A stretch of 64,000 bases of DNA from Pseudarthrobacter naphthalenicus (lineage in GTDB: Bacteria; Actinomycetota; Actinomycetes; Actinomycetales; Micrococcaceae): contig NZ_JARESG010000001.1 of the NCBI RefSeq assembly GCF_029076445.1, positions 388,084 to 452,083 of the forward strand. Reading direction: 5' to 3'. The notes under the pieces are model-generated. The model was not told where the DNA came from, did not search any database, and saw only the letters and a program-made list of their open reading frames with translations. This document shows positions 27,165 to 36,136 of the stretch, in pieces. Made by a program: the position numbers and the translations under genes. Every line of letters begins with the position of its first letter. The stretch's first letter is position 1.

Positions 27165-27812
27165 ATGAGCCACGACACGGGAACCACAGGTGCCGGCAGG
27201 TTGAAGCCTCCGTCGTGGAAGGACCCCCGGCTGCTCGTGGGAGTGTTGCTGGTGCTGGCGTCCGTGGTGGGTGTCATCTCGCTCGTGGGCAGCGCGGACC
27301 AGACCACCGAGGTCTACGCAGCCCGGGAATCCATCGCCGTGGGAGAAAAGCTGACGGCGGACAATGTCGTCCGGGCCAAGGTCCGCCTCGGGGAGACTGA
27401 AGAGCACTACGTCACGGTGGAAGCCGGCCTCCCCGAGGGCCTTGTTGCCGTACAAAGAATCGGCAAGAGCCAATTGTTGCCCAGGGAGAGCCTGGCAACC
27501 GTGGATTCCCTCGACCGCAAGCCTGTTGCAGTGACGATCAACGAGCCGCTGCCTCCGCAGGCGGTTGCCGGCACCCGGGTGGACGTCTGGGTGGCCCTGC
27601 CCGATGCCCGGAACGGCTTCAGCGAGCCAAAGTTGCTCTTGCGTGGCGCAGAAATTGCTCAGGTGACGGCGGCGTCCACGGCCTTGGGCTCGTCCCGCAG
27701 TACCGTCCTGATGGTGTTGGTCGCTGACAGCCAGATGCCGGCTCTGCTCGGTGCCCAGGCCAACCAGGCCAAGATCTCCGTCGTGTGGAATCCGGGCGGC
27801 GGCCGGTCATGA
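27165..27812 (+). CDS. SAF-domain membrane protein (CpaB/FlgA-like)
   Basis: 215 residues. One N-terminal membrane helix (LLVGVLLVLASVVGVISLVG, about 21-40) then a SAF domain: VYAARESIAVGEKLTADNV, as in CpaB/RcpC, the periplasmic Flp-pilus assembly proteins. No other Tad pilus gene is present, so a pilus role is unsupported. AGGGGGAAAAGG precedes ATG 27165. Its stop overlaps the start of the CpaE-like ATPase gene (ATGA), so both act together, perhaps at the cell envelope. Pairing of SAF and CpaE-like proteins without pilins is the odd feature. Confidence 0.78.
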   Translation: MSHDTGTTGAGRLKPPSWKDPRLLVGVLLVLASVVGVISLVGSADQTTEVYAARESIAVGEKLTADNVVRAKVRLGETEEHYVTVEAGLPEGLVAVQRIGKSQLLPRESLATVDSLDRKPVAVTINEPLPPQAVAGTRVDVWVALPDARNGFSEPKLLLRGAEIAQVTAASTALGSSRSTVLMVLVADSQMPALLGAQANQAKISVVWNPGGGRS

Positions 27813-29116
27813 GCATTCCTGTGGTAACCGTCGGCCAGGCCCGCGAGGACGTGGTGGGCGGCCTGGAGGGGCTCCATGGCCCCGTCACGGTGGTCCGCCG
27901 TTGCGCCGAACTCACGGAATTATTGGCGGCCTGCCAAAGCGGGCTAGCGAGGGCAGCCGTCGTTGCCGATGGCTCGGAGGGTCTCACGGCATCCTTGGTG
28001 GACAGGCTCGGGGCAGTGGGCGTGGCAATCATCGCGCTCACGGACAGCACGGAAGAAGCTGCACGGCTGCGAGGCATCGGTGTCGCGTCCGCGCTGACCG
28101 GGGTTGGATCGGCCGCCCTGGCCGGCAGGATCGCGGAGGCCGTTTCCCAGCTGACCGGGACTCCCCAGGATGGCACGTTGCGAAGTGCTCACGGTGACAC
28201 TGGTGCCGCGCTGCGCCCGTTGCCCGCCGAAGCGGCTGACGTGCCGCCGGCATCCGGTGCGGGACAGATCATCGCCGTGTGGGGGCCGGCGGGCTCACCG
28301 GGGCGGACCTTCGTCGCCGCGAATATCGCAGGGGAGCTGGCCGCGGAAGGTAAGTCCGTGCTGCTGATTGACGCGGACAGCTACGGCGCGAGCGTAGCGT
28401 CGGTCCTGGGCCTCCTGGATGAATCTGCCGGGCTGGCACAGGCTTGCCGTTTGGCGGACCAGGGCCTGTTGGGCGCGGAGGCACTGCTGAAGGTGGCAAT
28501 GCCGGTCAGTACCAGACTTGGAACGTTCCGCGTTCTGACCGGGATCACCAGAGCGGACCGGTGGACCGAACTCCGGGCAGCAGCCCTGGCGCTGGTCCTG
28601 GAACGCGGCAAGGAGATCGCCGACGTTGTAGTGGTGGACACAGGGTTTTGCCTCGAAGCGGATGAGGAAATCAACTTCGACACCATGGCCCCCCGCCGGA
28701 ACGCCGCTACACTGCGCAGCCTGGAGATGGCGGACACTGTCTTCGCCATCGGGGCCGCCGACCCCGTGGGCGTGCCACGGCTGGTCCGCGGGTTGGCAGA
28801 ACTCGAACTGGCGGTCCCGCAGGCCTCACCGGTCGTGGTGCTGAATAAGGTGCGGGCGGCGGCAGTTGGCCGTTCGCCGGAGCGCCAGCTGAAGGATGCC
28901 TGGGAGCGTTACGGGCCGTCCCTGCCGCTGAATGCGTTCCTGCCGGCGGACAATGCCTCGGCGGACGCTTCACTGCTGGCCGGGTCGCTATTGCTCGAAA
29001 CCGCTCCTGATTCGAAGCTCAGGCACGCCATTGCCAATTTGGTTTGTGCACCTGCCCAGCAATCCCGCCGATCCTCTGTCTTTTCTACCACCGCGTTCCG
29101 CAGGCTAAAGGGTTAG
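27809..29116 (+). CDS. CpaE/MinD-like P-loop ATPase with deviant Walker A
   Basis: 435 residues from ATG 27809, overlapping the SAF gene by 4 bp; a GTG at 27785 is less likely. Residues 1-130 look like a degenerate receiver-type domain, as in CpaE. The SIMIBI ATPase starts near 153 with IIAVWGPAGSPGRTFVAANI: the usual signature KGGxGKT is replaced by PAGSPGRT, so arginine stands where lysine is expected. LLIDADSYGASVASVLGLLD and DVVVVDTGFCLE are Walker A' and B equivalents. In CpaE systems such proteins localise assembly machines to poles. No pilus genes nearby, so partner is unknown apart from the SAF protein. Confidence 0.75.
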   Translation: MSIPVVTVGQAREDVVGGLEGLHGPVTVVRRCAELTELLAACQSGLARAAVVADGSEGLTASLVDRLGAVGVAIIALTDSTEEAARLRGIGVASALTGVGSAALAGRIAEAVSQLTGTPQDGTLRSAHGDTGAALRPLPAEAADVPPASGAGQIIAVWGPAGSPGRTFVAANIAGELAAEGKSVLLIDADSYGASVASVLGLLDESAGLAQACRLADQGLLGAEALLKVAMPVSTRLGTFRVLTGITRADRWTELRAAALALVLERGKEIADVVVVDTGFCLEADEEINFDTMAPRRNAATLRSLEMADTVFAIGAADPVGVPRLVRGLAELELAVPQASPVVVLNKVRAAAVGRSPERQLKDAWERYGPSLPLNAFLPADNASADASLLAGSLLLETAPDSKLRHAIANLVCAPAQQSRRSSVFSTTAFRRLKG

Positions 29117-29174
29117 GCTCGCCGTATGAGCTGCAACGGTGCAGCGTAAATCTTTGTGATGGAGGCGTTTGTCG

Positions 29175-32100
29175 ATGTCGTCTGGGTCCAGCGTGGAGGA
29201 TCAGTCCGTAGCCATTGGAGACCAGGAGGGATTCCTGGCGGACTACTACCAGCATCTGGCTGAAGAGGATGCCCGGAGCTACTCCCGGGACGTGCTGGCA
29301 AGCCGCGCGGAGACTCACCGGAACGTAGCTGCGACCAGACGGCCCGGACAGGCCAATGTCGCCGTCGTCAACGAGGAAGACAGCAGCGTCGTTTACGTCG
29401 TCACGGACGACATGCCTTTCCTCGTGGACTCGGTCAACGCCGAGCTCGTCCGCCAGAGGGCGGCCATCCGCCTGGTGCTGCACCCGCTCTTTGTTGTCAC
29501 CCGGAACAGGGAAACAGGGGCACTAGTGAAGGTGGACCGGGTGCCGTCCCACATCGGAATTTCCAGCGGTGACACCGCCGCGATGCCTCTGTTGTCCCAC
29601 CTCATTGCGCAAGGCGAAAACGCGTCCCACATGGAGTCCTGGATCGCGGTGGAGATCAACCGCGTTTCGGACGAAGCACGTGCGTCCTTGCTCGAAGGCC
29701 TGGAGCGTGTCCTGGCAGATGTCCGCGCCGCCGTCGAAGACTGGCCCAAGATGCGCAACAAGGCAATGCAGATCGCGGCAAGCCTGGACCAGGTGGCAAA
29801 CCCCGCGCAGATTGCCGAGCTGAAGCAGGCGCAGGACCTGCTGCACTGGCTTGATGACGGTAACTTCACGTTCCTCGGATACCGGGAGTACGACCTCGTC
29901 AACGTCAACGGCGAGGACGTGCTGGAATTGCGCGAGGACAGCGGGCTTGGCCTGCTGCGGGATAAGGCGGGCGCCCCGCATCTGCAGCACCTGACCGAGG
30001 CCGGCCGGAAAAAAGCCCGCGAGAAGCGCGCGCTGGTTATCACGAAGGCGAACTCGCGGTCCACGGTCCACCGCCCCGCCTACCTTGACTACATCGGCGT
30101 CAAAAGCTTCGATGCTGCGGGCAACGTCAACGGCGAGCGCCGTTTTATCGGCCTGTTCGCCACCAGCGCCTATGCAGGGTCGGTCCGGGACATTCCCATC
30201 GTGCGGGAAAAGGTAGCTGCCGTGCTGGGAAGCGCCGGGTTCCCGCCGGATTCGCATTCGGGCAAGGACCTGCTGGGCATCCTGGAGACGTATCCGCGCG
30301 ATGAGCTGTTCCAGATCGAAGTTGAGGATCTGGCCGCGACTGCCGCCGGTATCCAGAGGCTGCAGGAGCGGCGGCGGACGCGGCTTTTCCTCCGCCCGGA
30401 TATTTACGGACGGTTTATGTCGGCGGTGATTTACCTGCCGCGTGACCGGTACACCACCAATGTCCGGCTCCGCATCGAGGAGGAACTTCGTTCCACATTC
30501 AAGGCGGAAAGCATCGACTATGAGGCCAGGATGACGGAGTCGGCCCTCGCCCGGCTTTTCTACCGGATCCGCCTGCCGAAGGACGCCGACGTAAGCCACG
30601 TGAACACTGAGGAGCTCGAACGCAGGCTGGTGCGTGCGGCGCGTTCATGGAGCGAAGGCGTCGCGGAAGTCCTGCGAAGCGGTGCCGCCGGCCCGGAGTC
30701 GAAGGAGCTTGCGGGCATCTGGTCCGAAGCTTTCCCGGCAGGCTACCGAGTGGACTACGAGGTGGAGGATGCCCTGGAGGACATCGTCCGGTTCGAGAAA
30801 TACGGCGCCGAGGCGGAGCGTGCCGGCGGTGCCCGGCAGGAACGCCCCGGAGTCCACGTCTACTTGCCCAAGGGTGCGCGGCAGGACCTGGAGGAGGATG
30901 CCCGCGTCAAGCTGTACATGCTCGAACCCAAGAGCCTGAGCCAGATTCTGCCCTACTTCCACAACCTGGGCCTTGAGGTGCTGGACGAACGGCCGTTCGA
31001 AATCGAAACGGCGGACGGTCGGGACTTCTTCCTCTATGACCTCGGACTGAAGTACCCGGCAGGTGTCAGCCCGCTCGCCACCGGTGAACTGCTGGGGGAC
31101 TCGTTCGGGGCAGCCGTCTCCGGCGCCATCGAGTCGGACAGCCTTGACCGGCTTGTCCTGCGCGAGGGGATGCATTGGCGCCAGATTACGGTGCTGAGGG
31201 CATACGCGCGCTACATGCGGCAAATGGGGAGCACCAACTCAATGGGCTTCGTGGCGGACACCCTGCTGGCAAATCCTGAGGTCACGAAGGCACTGACACG
31301 ACTCTTTGCCGCGCGTTTCGATCCGGCCCTCTCCGGCGCGGACAGGCCTGCCGCCCAGGAAGGGGTCCGTGCGGAGCTTTCGGCCGCCATCGACGAGGTG
31401 GCAACGCTCGACGCCGACCGTGTCCTTCGGACTTTCGCCAACCTGATCGAGGCCACGCTCCGCACGAACTTCTACCAGAACAAGCCGCACCTGAGCTTCA
31501 AGCTCGACCCTGCGATGATCGAGGGACTGCCGTTTCCGCGGCCCATGTTTGAAATCTGGGTCTACTCCCCGCGGGTTGAAGGAGTGCACCTGCGCTTCGG
31601 CAAGGTGGCCCGCGGCGGGCTGCGCTGGTCCGACCGCCGCGAGGACTTCCGGACGGAGATCCTCGGCCTGGTCAAGGCTCAGACCGTCAAGAATGCCGTG
31701 ATTGTTCCTACCGGTGCCAAGGGCGGCTTCTTTGCCAAACGGCTTCCTGACCCCACGGTTGACCGGGCCGCGTGGCTGGCCGAGGGCGTGGAAAGCTACA
31801 AGACGTTCATCCGTGGCCTGCTGGACCTCACGGACAACCTCGTGGCCCGCGGTGGTTCGGAAACCATCGTGCCGCCGTCGGATGTGGTGAGGCACGACGA
31901 CGACGATTCCTACCTTGTGGTCGCGGCGGACAAGGGGACGGCCACCTTCTCCGACATCGCCAACGGGCTGGCCGCGGATTACGGTTTCTGGCTCGGTGAC
32001 GCGTTCGCCTCCGGCGGCTCCGTGGGGTATGACCACAAGGCCATGGGCATCACGGCCCGCGGGGCGTGGGAGTCGGTCAAACGGCACTTCAGCGAGCTGG

Positions 32101-34028
32101 ACGTGGACACCCAGACCCAGGATTTCTCCGTGGTGGGCGTCGGTGACATGTCCGGGGACGTGTTTGGCAACGGCATGCTGCTGTCCCGGCACATCCGTTT
32201 GCTCGCCGCGTTCGATCACCGGCACATCTTCCTCGACCCGGCGCCGGACCCGGAAGCCTCGTTTAAGGAACGGCAGCGGCTCTTTGAGTTGCCGCGCTCC
32301 TCCTGGGACGATTACAACAAGTCCCTCATCAGTGAGGGCGGCGGTGTATATCCCCGCCAGGTGAAGTCCATACCGGTTTCGCCGCAGGTTCGGGCTGCCA
32401 TCGGCCTGCCCGAGGGAACCAGCGAAATGAGCCCGCCGGAGCTCCTTCGCGCCATCCTGCTGGCTCCCGCCGACCTGCTCTACAACGGCGGGATCGGCAC
32501 GTACGTGAAGGCAAGCACCGAAACCAACTCATCCGTGGGGGACAAGGCGAATGATGCCATCCGCGTGGACGGCAAGGACCTGAGGGTCAAGGTGGTGGGG
32601 GAAGGCGGCAACCTCGGCATGACGCAGCGCGGCCGCATCGAAGCGGCGCTGCAGGGTGTCATCCTGAACACTGATGCCATCGACAATTCAGCCGGCGTGG
32701 ACTGCTCGGACCACGAGGTCAACATCAAGATCTTCGTGGACCGCATGGTGGCCGCGGGCAAGCTGTCGGCGGAGGAACGGGCCGGGTTCCTCGCGTCCAT
32801 GACCGACGAGGTGGGGCGGCTGGTCCTTGAGGACAACGTCGACCAGAACATCCTGCTGCTGAACGACAGGCAGCGGGTTGCCGAATGGAGCCCCAGTTAT
32901 GAGCGCCTGATGGACTGGCTGGAGAAGTCCGCGGACCTCAAGCGCGACCTTGAAGCGCTGCCGAGTACGGAGACCTTGCACGAGCGGCTGAGCCAGGGCC
33001 AGGGGTTGACGTCGCCGGAGCTTTCGGTATTGGCTGCCTATGCAAAAATTGAGCTCGCTTCAGCGCTTCGCGACAGCAACCTGGCCGATGATCCTTGGTT
33101 CAGGGCCACACTCCGGGCGTACTTCCCGGCGCAGTTGCGGGAACGGTTCGACGCTGAACTGGACACCCATCCGCTGCGGCGCGAGATCATCGCCACGGTG
33201 GTGGCCAACGACATGATCAATTTGGGCGGCATCACGTTCGCGTTCCGCACCATGGAGGAAACCTCGGCCACGGAGGTAGCGGTGGCCAAGGCCTTCGTGG
33301 CACTCCGCGAAATTTTCGAACTGAACGTCATGGTGGACCAGTTGAACAGCCTGCCGGCGTCTTTCCCGACTGAACACTGGAGTGCGGTCCACCTGGACAT
33401 CCGCCGCATCCTGGACCGGGCGGTCAGGTGGCTGCTGGCCCAGGGGGACAGTTCGCGTCCGATTGCGGAGACTGTCGCCGAGTTCAAGCCACTGTTGGAT
33501 CCGATGCGGGGCAGGCTGCTTGATTACCTGCGCGGCGATGACCGCGAGCGGGTGGCCGGCTGGCTGGAGAAGGGACTCGGGTGGGAACTCCCGGAAGACC
33601 TCGCGATGCGGTGGGCCGAGCTCTTTGAGAGTTTTGTCCTGCTGGACATCGCCAAGATCGTGCACGCCCGCAAGGAGTCGGTGGAGGAGATCGCGGCGGT
33701 CTATTACACGGTGTTCAACCGGTTCCATGCCGATGCTCTTCTGGAACGGATCAGCAACCTTCCGCGTCAGGACCGCTGGCAGGCCCTTGCGCGGGCAGCG
33801 CTGCGCGATGACCTGTACTCCACCGTTACGGACATGACGACGGCGGTGCTGGAGTCGACCGCGTCCGGGGACTCTGCCGAGAACCGGCTGAAGGACTGGG
33901 AGGGCCAGAACGCCGAGCAGTTGGGCAGGGCAAAGAGCATGTTCGACGAGGTTAACGCACTCGAGGCCGACGACATGGCCTCACTGTCGGTAGCATTGAG
34001 GCTCTTGAGGTCAATCGTCCGACGCTAG
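29175..34028 (+). CDS. gdh: NAD-dependent glutamate dehydrogenase, large (180-kDa) class
   Basis: 1617 residues. ATG 29175 is preferred to the TTG two codons upstream because GGAGG lies 9 bp before it. ACT-like regulatory regions occupy about the first 700 residues; the catalytic domain contains VPTGAKGGFFAKR near residue 847 with the active-site lysine, and the coenzyme domain contains VKVVGEGGNLGMTQRGRIEA near 1140; a long helical C-terminal region follows. It deaminates glutamate to 2-oxoglutarate with NAD, feeding the TCA cycle. The L_180 class is typical of Streptomyces and mycobacteria (Rv2476c). Single intact gene of 4.85 kb, preceded by only 58 bp after the CpaE-like gene. Confidence 0.95.
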   Translation: MSSGSSVEDQSVAIGDQEGFLADYYQHLAEEDARSYSRDVLASRAETHRNVAATRRPGQANVAVVNEEDSSVVYVVTDDMPFLVDSVNAELVRQRAAIRLVLHPLFVVTRNRETGALVKVDRVPSHIGISSGDTAAMPLLSHLIAQGENASHMESWIAVEINRVSDEARASLLEGLERVLADVRAAVEDWPKMRNKAMQIAASLDQVANPAQIAELKQAQDLLHWLDDGNFTFLGYREYDLVNVNGEDVLELREDSGLGLLRDKAGAPHLQHLTEAGRKKAREKRALVITKANSRSTVHRPAYLDYIGVKSFDAAGNVNGERRFIGLFATSAYAGSVRDIPIVREKVAAVLGSAGFPPDSHSGKDLLGILETYPRDELFQIEVEDLAATAAGIQRLQERRRTRLFLRPDIYGRFMSAVIYLPRDRYTTNVRLRIEEELRSTFKAESIDYEARMTESALARLFYRIRLPKDADVSHVNTEELERRLVRAARSWSEGVAEVLRSGAAGPESKELAGIWSEAFPAGYRVDYEVEDALEDIVRFEKYGAEAERAGGARQERPGVHVYLPKGARQDLEEDARVKLYMLEPKSLSQILPYFHNLGLEVLDERPFEIETADGRDFFLYDLGLKYPAGVSPLATGELLGDSFGAAVSGAIESDSLDRLVLREGMHWRQITVLRAYARYMRQMGSTNSMGFVADTLLANPEVTKALTRLFAARFDPALSGADRPAAQEGVRAELSAAIDEVATLDADRVLRTFANLIEATLRTNFYQNKPHLSFKLDPAMIEGLPFPRPMFEIWVYSPRVEGVHLRFGKVARGGLRWSDRREDFRTEILGLVKAQTVKNAVIVPTGAKGGFFAKRLPDPTVDRAAWLAEGVESYKTFIRGLLDLTDNLVARGGSETIVPPSDVVRHDDDDSYLVVAADKGTATFSDIANGLAADYGFWLGDAFASGGSVGYDHKAMGITARGAWESVKRHFSELDVDTQTQDFSVVGVGDMSGDVFGNGMLLSRHIRLLAAFDHRHIFLDPAPDPEASFKERQRLFELPRSSWDDYNKSLISEGGGVYPRQVKSIPVSPQVRAAIGLPEGTSEMSPPELLRAILLAPADLLYNGGIGTYVKASTETNSSVGDKANDAIRVDGKDLRVKVVGEGGNLGMTQRGRIEAALQGVILNTDAIDNSAGVDCSDHEVNIKIFVDRMVAAGKLSAEERAGFLASMTDEVGRLVLEDNVDQNILLLNDRQRVAEWSPSYERLMDWLEKSADLKRDLEALPSTETLHERLSQGQGLTSPELSVLAAYAKIELASALRDSNLADDPWFRATLRAYFPAQLRERFDAELDTHPLRREIIATVVANDMINLGGITFAFRTMEETSATEVAVAKAFVALREIFELNVMVDQLNSLPASFPTEHWSAVHLDIRRILDRAVRWLLAQGDSSRPIAETVAEFKPLLDPMRGRLLDYLRGDDRERVAGWLEKGLGWELPEDLAMRWAELFESFVLLDIAKIVHARKESVEEIAAVYYTVFNRFHADALLERISNLPRQDRWQALARAALRDDLYSTVTDMTTAVLESTASGDSAENRLKDWEGQNAEQLGRAKSMFDEVNALEADDMASLSVALRLLRSIVRR

Positions 34029-34056
34029 GAATCCTGGCGTCGCAACTGGAGGTGCA

Positions 34057-35526
34057 GTGGCAATCTTTACGGACCCTATCAGGGAACATGCTGATTTCGG
34101 GCCGGGCGATGCCGAATGGCTGCACCTCCTGGTGGGTGACTGGCAGATGGTTGCGGACCTGGCGTTCGCGGACCTAGCCCTGTGGTTCCCGCACCCGGAC
34201 CATGGTTATGTTGCGCTCGCGCATGTGCGGCCCTCAACCACGCACACGGTGTTCCACGGTGACTTTGTGGGCGAACCTATCCGGGCCGACCTTCAGCCGC
34301 TGGTGGACAAGGCCTGGGCAAGCCGCGCCATCGAACGGTCCAGCGAGACCAACTGGAGCTCGGACATGGCGTTGCGGGTAGAGGCCGTGCCCATGGTCCG
34401 CAACGGCCGCACCCTGGCCGTGGTGACCACGCACATGGATCTGTCCAGTTCGCGGATGCCCTCCCGCCTGGAACTTACTTACCGCCAGTGTGCCTACGAT
34501 CTTCTCCGGATGGGAACCCTGGGGCTGTGGCCGGACTTCGCGTCGCCTACGGGCTCGCGGCGCGGTGCTCCGCGCGTGGGGGACGGCCTGATCAGGCTCG
34601 ATGCGGAGGGGATTGTGCAGTACGCGAGTCCTAATGGCGTATCGGCCTTCCGACGGCTCGGCGACGGGGAATCGCTTGAAGGAAGGTCACTGGCCGAAGT
34701 GACGGCGAGCCTGCTGAAGGACCGGCGCATGGTCGACGAAACGCTGCCGCTGGTGGTCACCGGGCGCATGCCGTGGCGGAGTGAGATTGAATCCCGGGGT
34801 GTGAGCCTGTCCTTGCGGGCCATTCCGCTGCGTGATGAACAGCAGCGGTTTGGTGCGCTGGTATTGTGCCGGGACGTCTCGGAACTGCGCCGCCGGGAGA
34901 TGGAGCTGGTGACCAAGGACGCCACTATCCGCGAGATCCACCACCGGGTGAAGAACAACCTGCAGACGGTGGCGGCCCTGCTGCGGATGCAGTCACGGCG
35001 GATGGTCAGCGATGAGGCCAAACAGGGGTTGGAACAGGCGATGCGCCGTGTGGCTACTATCGCCTTGGTCCATGAAACTCTTTCCCAGGGCCTGGCGCAG
35101 AGCGTTGACTTTGACGAGCTCATCGGCCGCCAGTTCAGGCTTTCGGCGGAGGTCGCGTCCCCTTCCCAGCAGGTCAAGACCGAGCGTGCCGGGCTATTCG
35201 GCGAACTGCCCAGCGATTTTGCCACGCCGCTGGCACTGGTGATTAACGAGCTGGTGACCAACGCCGTCGAGCATGGTCTGGAGGGGCGCACCGGAACGGT
35301 CTGGCTCATCGCGGACCGTTCCGAAGAGGAGGACGGTGAGGAACTGCTGACCGTGACCGTTGCCGACGACGGTGTGGGGCTGCCGGATACGCCTCACGTT
35401 GAGGGTCTGGGGCTGCAGATTGTGCGGACACTGGTCACCAGTGAGCTGGGCGGCACCATTCAGTGGCAACCCCGTGAGGGCGGCGGTACCGCTGTCCAGA
35501 TCCGACTGAGCCTTGCGGCACGGTAA
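34057..35526 (+). CDS. pdtaS: sensor histidine kinase PdtaS
   Basis: 489 residues from GTG 34057 with GGAGG before it. Soluble, with an N-terminal GAF-like domain, a PAS domain around 190-285, the HisKA_2 phosphoacceptor IREIHHRVKNNLQTVAALLR (H296) and an HWE/HisKA_2-type ATPase domain (LVINELVTNAVEHGLEGR). In mycobacteria PdtaS phosphorylates PdtaR, an ANTAR antiterminator. PdtaR is not encoded here. In M. tuberculosis pdtaS (Rv3220c) is also beside whiB1 (Rv3219), supporting orthology. A strong terminator follows. Confidence 0.9.
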   Translation: MAIFTDPIREHADFGPGDAEWLHLLVGDWQMVADLAFADLALWFPHPDHGYVALAHVRPSTTHTVFHGDFVGEPIRADLQPLVDKAWASRAIERSSETNWSSDMALRVEAVPMVRNGRTLAVVTTHMDLSSSRMPSRLELTYRQCAYDLLRMGTLGLWPDFASPTGSRRGAPRVGDGLIRLDAEGIVQYASPNGVSAFRRLGDGESLEGRSLAEVTASLLKDRRMVDETLPLVVTGRMPWRSEIESRGVSLSLRAIPLRDEQQRFGALVLCRDVSELRRREMELVTKDATIREIHHRVKNNLQTVAALLRMQSRRMVSDEAKQGLEQAMRRVATIALVHETLSQGLAQSVDFDELIGRQFRLSAEVASPSQQVKTERAGLFGELPSDFATPLALVINELVTNAVEHGLEGRTGTVWLIADRSEEEDGEELLTVTVADDGVGLPDTPHVEGLGLQIVRTLVTSELGGTIQWQPREGGGTAVQIRLSLAAR

Positions 35527-35541
35527 AGCTTTGAGTTAACG

Positions 35542-35578
35542 GCGATGGCCGCGACCCGGATTGGGTCGCGGCCATCGC
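35542..35578. terminator. terminator between pdtaS and whiB1
   Basis: A perfect 16-bp stem (35542-35557 with 35563-35578) and a 5-nt loop, 15 bp after the pdtaS stop and 80 bp from the end of whiB1 on the other strand. Palindromic, so it can serve both converging genes. Confidence 0.85.
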
Positions 35579-35657
35579 TTTGCGCAAGCTAGCTGGTGCT
35601 TTTTCAGGGCAGGACCCCTATTCCGGCGCCCGTATGCCTGTGCTTAATGTGTTGTGC

Positions 35658-35906
35658 CTAGGAAGCGCGGCGGGCCCTGGCGGCACGGCGCTTGAGGGCG
35701 CGGCGCTCGTCTTCGCTCATGCCGCCCCAGACGCCTGCGTCCTGGCCGGATTCGAGGGCCCACTGGAGGCAGGTGTCAACCACGGGGCAGCGACGGCAAA
35801 CGCTTTTCGCTTCCTCGATCTGGAGGAGCGCCGGCCCTGTGTTTCCAACGGGGAAAAACAGTTCCGGGTCCTTGTCGAGGCACGCCGCGCGGTTACGCCA
35901 ATCCAT
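35658..35906 (-). CDS. whiB1: WhiB1-type Fe-S transcription factor
   Basis: 82 residues from ATG 35906 (MDWRNRAACL). Four cysteines at 9, 37, 40 and 46 (C...CRRC...C) hold the 4Fe-4S cluster; GVWGG at about 58-62 and a basic C-terminal tail follow. It is close to M. tuberculosis WhiB1 and Streptomyces WblE in length and sequence, including the DPELFFPVGNTGPAL segment. WhiB1 binds the housekeeping sigma factor and responds to nitric oxide in mycobacteria. A TTG six codons upstream is a less likely start. A CRP-like site lies 36 bp upstream, matching the known CRP control of whiB1 in M. tuberculosis. Confidence 0.92.
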   Translation of the reverse strand: MDWRNRAACLDKDPELFFPVGNTGPALLQIEEAKSVCRRCPVVDTCLQWALESGQDAGVWGGMSEDERRALKRRAARARRAS

Positions 35907-35941
35907 GCTGATCAGTTGCTCCAATTCTGGGAAAAGCCATT

Positions 35942-35957
35942 TGTGAAATTATTCACT
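35942..35957. promoter_or_regulatory. CRP-like site upstream of whiB1
   Basis: TGTGA-N6-TCACT, nine of ten consensus bases, in the whiB1 leader. Its nearness to the start codon suggests overlap with the promoter. Further upstream, GGGCCC-TGT-GGGCCC at 35976-35990 is another short hairpin without clear role. The rest of the 230-bp gap to the gene at 36137 shows no gene. Confidence 0.55.
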
Positions 35958-36136
35958 AGGGGTTACAAAGGAAAAGGGCCCTGTGGGCCCCATCGGTCAT
36001 CTTCATCAAGATTGTCATGTTAACGCTGTGTAAACAAGGGGTAATACAGCTTGAAATCCCCGGATTCCTGAGCGATACATCACATCCGTGTTGCCGACCC
36101 CCACCACTGTCCGACTATGTCGGGTAGGGTGCCAAT

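Noticed and set aside
27165..29116. Tad/Flp pilus locus
   Set aside because: Only CpaB-like and CpaE-like proteins are present; pilin, ATPase, platform and peptidase genes are absent.
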